This document shows, piece by piece, positions 6,723 through 8,490 of a stretch of DNA of 8,490 nucleotides. How positions within the stretch are numbered: the stretch's first letter is position 1; every line of letters begins with the position of its first letter. Source of the stretch: Lutibacter sp. UBA4458 (GTDB lineage Bacteria > Bacteroidota > Bacteroidia > Flavobacteriales > Flavobacteriaceae). The notes beneath the pieces are model-generated. The model was not told the DNA's origin and did no database searches. It saw only the letters and a program-made list of their open reading frames with translations. The stretch is taken from assembly GCA_002390165.1 (NCBI GenBank), contig DGOU01000104.1:6986-15475 (forward strand). The letters are read 5' to 3'. A program made the position numbers and the translations under genes.

Positions 6723-7583
6723 ATGTATAATTTACTTAAAGGAAAAAAAGGAATCATTTTTGGAGCGTTAGATTCTAAGTCTATTGCTTGGAAAGTTGCA
6801 GAAAGAGCACATGAAGAAGGTGCAAAATTTGTTTTAACAAATGCACCAGTTGCAATGAGACTTGGGACTATAACCGAATTAGCTGAAAAAACAGGCTCAG
6901 AAATAATTCCTGCAGATGCTACATCAATGTTAGATCTTGAAAATTTAGTAGACAAAGCAGTTGAGATATTAGGAGGAAAAATAGATTTCGTTTTACATTC
7001 TATTGGAATGTCAGTAAATGTAAGACGTGGAAATTTATATACACATCAAGATTACAATTTTACTAAAACAGGTTGGGATGTTTCTGCATTATCTTTTCAT
7101 AGAGTAATGAGTGTTTTATACCAAAGAAAAGCAATGAATGAGTGGGGAAGTATTGTTGCACTTACGTATATGGCTGCACAACGTGTTTTTCCAGATTATA
7201 ATGATATGGCTGATAATAAAGCATATTTAGAATCTATAGCACGTAGTTTTGGTTATTTCTTTGGACGTGATCATAAAGTAAGGGTAAATACTATTTCTCA
7301 ATCGCCAACACCTACAACAGCAGGAAGTGGGGTTAAAGGATTTGACGGCTTTATTTCTTATGCTGATAAAATGTCACCTTTAGGTAATGCTACGGCATTA
7401 GAATGTGCAGATTATACCATTTCTATGTTTTCAGATTTAACTAAGAAAGTTACGCTTCAAAATTTATTTCACGACGGTGGATTTTCTAATATGGGAGTAA
7501 GTAATGCCATAATGGATCAAGTTATGGAAAAAGAACAACCAGTTGAAGCAGTTGAGAAATCAAAAAAGAAAACTAGTAAATAA
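6723..7583 (+). CDS. fabI: Enoyl-[acyl-carrier-protein] reductase [NADH] FabI
   Basis: Carries out the last reduction of each cycle of type II fatty-acid synthesis, using NADH on trans-2-enoyl-ACP in the cytoplasm. It is a short-chain dehydrogenase-type Rossmann protein with the FabI-form glycine-rich loop GALDSKSIAW (14-23), D64 in PADAT near the adenine pocket, and LHSIGMS (91-97). The catalytic residues are Y149, Y159 and K166, with the E. coli spacing (Y146/Y156/K163). Triclosan-contact positions G95, M162 and F207 correspond to E. coli G93, M159 and F203 and are unchanged, so the enzyme is expected to be of the sensitive class. The C-terminal region TLQNLFHDGGFSNMGVS is typical. At 286 residues it has about 20 extra residues, a Glu/Lys-rich tail ending KSKKKTSK. 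It has its own promoter element and a strong terminator, so it is probably monocistronic. Confidence 0.96.
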   Translation: MYNLLKGKKGIIFGALDSKSIAWKVAERAHEEGAKFVLTNAPVAMRLGTITELAEKTGSEIIPADATSMLDLENLVDKAVEILGGKIDFVLHSIGMSVNVRRGNLYTHQDYNFTKTGWDVSALSFHRVMSVLYQRKAMNEWGSIVALTYMAAQRVFPDYNDMADNKAYLESIARSFGYFFGRDHKVRVNTISQSPTPTTAGSGVKGFDGFISYADKMSPLGNATALECADYTISMFSDLTKKVTLQNLFHDGGFSNMGVSNAIMDQVMEKEQPVEAVEKSKKKTSK

Positions 7584-7606
7584 TTAATATTTAACGTATA
7601 AATTAT

Positions 7607-7638
7607 AAAAGCGATGATTTTGGTCATCGCTTTTTTTT
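7607..7638 (+). terminator. Strong intrinsic terminator after fabI
   Basis: GCGATGA at 7611-7617 pairs perfectly with TCATCGC at 7624-7630 around a 6-base loop (TTTTGG). The stem is extended by AAAA at 7607-7610 against the first four of eight Ts at 7631-7638. The GC-containing stem and T-run give a classic Rho-independent terminator about 25 bases after the fabI stop. The A-run on the left also gives it some activity from the other strand, but no minus-strand gene ends here. Confidence 0.93.
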
Positions 7639-7730
7639 ATGCCATATTTTTAAATGGAACGGAGAAATGAAGTAGGATTTTAATTCCTTTAAGTATGAGG
7701 AATGTCATGTTTTACTCGAATAATTTCCTT

Positions 7731-7738
7731 TATTTTTG
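7731..7738 (+). promoter_or_regulatory. -7 promoter element TAnnTTTG for etfB
   Basis: TATTTTTG lies 32 bases before the etfB start, in the 187-base gap between fabI and etfB. No TTTG is present at the usual -33 distance; TTTA at 7711-7714 is the nearest approximation. The rest of the gap (7639-7730) shows no ORF, RNA gene or convincing repeat. Confidence 0.48.
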
Positions 7739-7770
7739 GTGAGATTTATTAAATACAAGCAATATTATTT

Positions 7771-8490
7771 ATGAGACCACTTAAAATTATAGTACTAGCA
7801 AAGCAAGTTCCGGATACCCGCCATGTTGGGTCTGATGCAATGAAGCCGGATGGTACAGTAAATAGAGTTAAACTTTCAACAGTTTTTAATCCAGATGATT
7901 TGCACGCACTTGAGCTTGCGCTAAATATAAAAGATAGAGTACCAGGCACAGAAGTTACTATTTTAACTATGGGGCCGCCAAAAGCAGCAGATATTATTAG
8001 AGAAGGTTATTATAGAGGTGCGGATAAAGGCTTTATGATTTCAGACAGACGATTTGGAGGTGCAGATACTTTAGCTACAAGCTACACGCTCGCTAAAGGA
8101 ATAGAAAAATTGGCTCCGTTTGATTTAATTTTGGGTGGAAGACAAGCAATTGATGGAGATACTGCTCAAGTTGGACCACAATGTGCCGAAAAATTAAAAA
8201 TTCCACAAATAACTTATGCAGAAGAAATTTTAGAATTAAAGGAAACTGAAATTATTGCAAGAAGACGATTAGAAAAAGGGATAGAAGTGGTTTCATCAAC
8301 TTATCCATGTTTAATTACGGTTCACGGTTCCTCACCAGAATGCAGAAGAAGACAGGCTAAAAAAGTGATGAAATATAAATATGCAAGAACACAAACGGAA
8401 TTAAGTTCAAGAAATATTGATGAGTTATTTATAAAATTAAATAAAGAAAGGCCTTATTTAAATATTCCTGAATGGAATGTAGAAGATTTA
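7771..8490 (+). CDS. etfB: Electron transfer flavoprotein beta subunit (EtfB/FixA family), 3' end missing
   Basis: With the alpha subunit, EtfB carries electrons between flavoprotein dehydrogenases (such as acyl-CoA dehydrogenase) and other carriers. All 240 visible codons are open to the window edge, so the C-terminus is missing. The protein starts IIVLAKQVPDTR and contains FNPDDLHALELAL (39-51), LTMGPPKAADIIREGYYRGAD (65-85), GRQAIDGDTAQVGP (123-136) and the family signature region LEKGIEVVSSTYPCLITV (167-184). The loop DGDTAQVGP (128-136) is the form that holds FAD in the beta subunit of bifurcating-type ETFs; the canonical AMP-binding mitochondrial and Paracoccus type has DDDCNQTG here. 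It is its own transcription unit, after the fabI terminator. An alpha subunit and an acyl-CoA dehydrogenase would be expected downstream, outside the window. Its G+C (about 36% by hand count over 660 bases) is somewhat above the sampled lines of dapA and recN. Confidence 0.94.
   Translation, partial: MRPLKIIVLAKQVPDTRHVGSDAMKPDGTVNRVKLSTVFNPDDLHALELALNIKDRVPGTEVTILTMGPPKAADIIREGYYRGADKGFMISDRRFGGADTLATSYTLAKGIEKLAPFDLILGGRQAIDGDTAQVGPQCAEKLKIPQITYAEEILELKETEIIARRRLEKGIEVVSSTYPCLITVHGSSPECRRRQAKKVMKYKYARTQTELSSRNIDELFIKLNKERPYLNIPEWNVEDL

Noticed and set aside
6710..6955. 81-codon minus-strand ORF over the start of fabI
   Set aside because: It is a shadow of the conserved Rossmann region of FabI, with no motif and no promoter.
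7672..7690. Imperfect inverted repeat AGGA...TCCT between fabI and etfB
   Set aside because: Only four bases per arm pair cleanly and no T-run follows; too weak to call a terminator or operator.
7749..7949. 66-codon minus-strand ORF over the start of etfB
   Set aside because: It is antisense to the conserved N-terminus of EtfB and only reflects the higher G+C there.
1..8490. Mobile element, CRISPR array, tRNA/rRNA gene, riboswitch or defence system
   Set aside because: I found no transposase, integrase, spaced direct repeats, tRNA-like cloverleaf or defence-type domain. The longest gap is 187 bases and is explained by a terminator and a promoter element.

Overview
The window is about 30% G+C and nearly fully coding on the plus strand. 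Every gene reads like Bacteroidota and most closely like Flavobacteriales. The evidence is the block bamD-omega-coaBC-DUF4835-recN, a Bacteroidota-type omega subunit, DUF4835 (known only from this phylum), a DUF6913-type protein fused by overlap to dapA, TAnnTTTG promoter elements, and the absence of clear Shine-Dalgarno sequences. I place it in the phylum with high confidence and in the order with moderate confidence.

Layout. (1) 1-1097: the 3' end of a DUF6913-like gene overlaps dapA, the first committed step of lysine/diaminopimelate synthesis, by one base. (2) 1098-1650: a ferritin gene with its own probable -10-like element and every ferroxidase ligand. (3) 1651-1764: a short gap with a palindrome, a weak hairpin and the promoter element of the next operon. 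(4) 1765-6682: a tight five-gene operon of bamD (outer-membrane assembly lipoprotein), rpoZ-like omega subunit, coaBC (coenzyme A synthesis), a secreted DUF4835 protein and recN (double-strand-break repair). The first four genes overlap or abut, and recN follows after 23 bases. (5) 6683-7638: fabI (enoyl-ACP reductase) with its own promoter element and a strong intrinsic terminator. (6) 7639-8490: a gap with a promoter element, then an ETF beta-subunit gene that runs off the right edge.

The genes are mostly housekeeping: cell-wall precursor, iron storage, outer-membrane assembly, transcription, CoA, DNA repair, fatty-acid synthesis and flavin electron transfer. I see no mobile element, CRISPR array, tRNA, rRNA, toxin-antitoxin or defence module, and I do not think a new multi-gene system is hidden here. 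The points most worth a second look are at residue level. The decarboxylase half of CoaBC has Asp and Ser where the characterised enzymes have catalytic Asn and Cys. The ETF beta subunit has the DGDTAQVGP loop of FAD-binding, bifurcation-capable ETFs. DapA lacks most of the lysine-feedback residues. The bamD promoter element sits 4 bases before its start codon, suggesting a leaderless mRNA.
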